From Dermacentor variabilis (Eukaryota > Arthropoda > Arachnida > Ixodida > Ixodidae), in NCBI RefSeq assembly GCF_050947875.1, contig NC_134571.1, positions 227,860,024-227,924,023 on the forward strand: a stretch of 64,000 bases of DNA. The letters are read 5' to 3'. The notes beneath the pieces were generated by a model, which did not search any database, was not told where the DNA came from, and was given only the letters and a program-made list of their open reading frames with translations. Positions 63,001 to 64,000 of the stretch are shown here, in pieces. Positions within the stretch are counted from its first letter, which is position 1; each line of letters begins with the position of its first letter. The position numbers and the translations under genes were made by a program.

Positions 63001-64000
63001 TGTTCACCGAGAGCATCAGCCTGGTCTTCTAACTTTATCCACAAGGGGCAATGGCTGAAATTGTTGTCCCTTTAGTTTCCTCAGCCCGTTCCATACTTTT
63101 GCCTCCTGTGTGTAGGAGTTAATGCCGGACAAGAATCTCTCCCAGCTTGTCTTCTTTGCTTGCCTTCGCGTCTGCCTTCCCTGTGATTTAATGTTTTTAA
63201 ATTCTATCAGATTTTCTGCAGTGGGGTATTGGCGCAGTATGCCCCACGCTTTATTTTGTTTTTTCCGCGCCTCCTTGCATTCCTCATTCCACCACGGAAC
63301 TCGTCTTTTGGATGAGGTACCCCTTGATTGTGGGATGAAGTTACTCGCTGCCTCGATGATAAAAGTTGTAAAATACGCTACCGCGTCATCAATACTAAAA
63401 TCCATGATAAATCTCGTGATAGGCAAGTCGGTTCCTTAAAATGCTCCTAGTCGGCAGAAGCTAGCTTCCACCGAGGCGTATATGAAGGGCATTGATGTTC
63501 TTCAATTAAGCTTAAAAGTATTGGAAAATGGTCACTTCCGTATGGATTTTGACTAAGACTCCAATCTAGGTAAGGGAAAAGATCTGTGGAGCCAATAGAT
63601 AGGTCTATGGAAGAATGTGAATTGTGATACATATTATAATAAGTCGGTTCGTTTTTATTGAAGAGACATGTTCCAGTTACTTAAAAAGTTTTCTACTAAT
63701 CGACTTCTCGCGTCGCATCGCAAGTCTCCCCACATCGTGTGGTGAGCATTAAAATCTCCCACAAGTATGTAAGGTTCGGCAAGTTGGATAATAAGGTTGT
63801 AAAAGTCTGTTTTCTTGAGATGATGGTTCGGGGGCATATAAATAGAACAGACAGTGATTAATTTATTAAAAAGAATGGCCCGAACTGCCACTGCCTCAAG
63901 GGTCGTCTGAAGGGCGACGTGTCGTCAAGCTACAGACTTGTCCGCTATTATTTCTACTTCGTCAGAGGCGTTAGCCTCATCGCGGTCTTTTCGGAAGATG
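60082..64000 (-). mobile_element. I-clade LINE, second family (continues beyond the window)
   Basis: The 3' end is at the left, where an ATTC-type tail (GAATGAATAAAT on the plus strand) follows the shared terminal stretch TTTAATGGCGCAA, also present in the 14.7-20.3 kb element. Going right, it has 3' UTR (60.1-60.8 kb), RNase H, RT and part of the endonuclease. The element interrupts the Gypsy C integrase. It differs clearly from the other I-clade copy in protein sequence and carries more lesions. Confidence 0.85.
60791..63900 (-). pseudogene. I-clade LINE ORF2 (second family)
   Basis: On the minus strand the endonuclease has SIYMPPNHHLKKT and EPYILVGDFNAHHTMWGD (about 63740-63860), then LSQNPYGSDHFPILL near 63530. 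RT has RNSAPGPDRIMYDML, SYHPIALTSCLCKLFEKMI, VFLDIEKVYSTTWWYGIL and ETGVPQGGVLSCTLF. The YVDD region near 62170-62190 is frameshifted. RNase H has DFYTDASKSHAG, FTAEVYAALCAV, FTDSLSLVKALI and VPGHREIEGNVLADEIA, ending with a stop at 60791. In RT the usual AYD is VYS, so the first catalytic Asp is replaced. It is inactive. Confidence 0.85.

Overview
The window is eukaryotic intergenic or intronic DNA that consists almost entirely of transposable elements nested inside one another. The families present are a tRNA-headed SINE of the Ruka type described from Rhipicephalus, I-clade LINEs with RNase H, RTE and CR1 LINEs, a Penelope-like element, BEL/Pao and several Gypsy LTR elements, and Tigger/pogo, hAT-like and Kolobok-like DNA transposons. 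Together they point to an arthropod with a large repeat-rich genome, most likely an ixodid tick. This is an inference from the repeat repertoire; no species-diagnostic gene is present. No bacterial or organelle gene, rRNA, genuine tRNA gene or CRISPR array was seen.

Layout. 1-7.6 kb: an old tandem repeat, a TA-flanked Tigger MITE, a Penelope-like pseudogene next to a Tigger transposase pseudogene, a Kolobok-type 3' end, and one convincing host exon (a C2H2 zinc finger, minus strand, 6903-6989). 7.6-12.8 kb: an RTE LINE with a perfect 14-bp target duplication, itself split by a Tigger derivative, then a hAT-like element with an 8-bp duplication. 14.2-32.8 kb: one CR1 LINE (plus strand) broken into six pieces by a nearly intact I-clade LINE, a BEL/Pao element, a small MITE, a deleted Gypsy element, and a foldback/LINE/pogo cluster. 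33-41.3 kb: another Tigger derivative, Gypsy pol and gag fragments with a Tigger insertion, and a foldback element. 41.3-44.7 kb: two weak host-exon candidates around a TTAA-flanked Kolobok-like element carrying an intact THAP zinc finger. 44.7-52.1 kb: a CR1/L2-type LINE with 253-bp tandem 5' promoter monomers, broken by further insertions. 52.4-60.1 kb: a Gypsy element split by a very young Gypsy-type element with near-identical LTRs and one long open frame. 60.1-64 kb: a second I-clade LINE running off the window.

The most unusual objects are (1) the BEL/Pao element, in which protease, reverse transcriptase and RNase H are replaced by about 0.9 kb of intronless coiled-coil coding sequence of apparently cellular origin; (2) the young LTR element at 54.6-58.3 kb, whose 823-residue frame fuses gag, protease and the RT N-terminus directly to the integrase C-terminus and carries six perfect 30-bp repeats; and (3) the LINE with tandem promoter monomers. 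Nothing forms an operon or a shared pathway. The useful relationship between features is stratigraphic: target-site duplications give the order of insertion.
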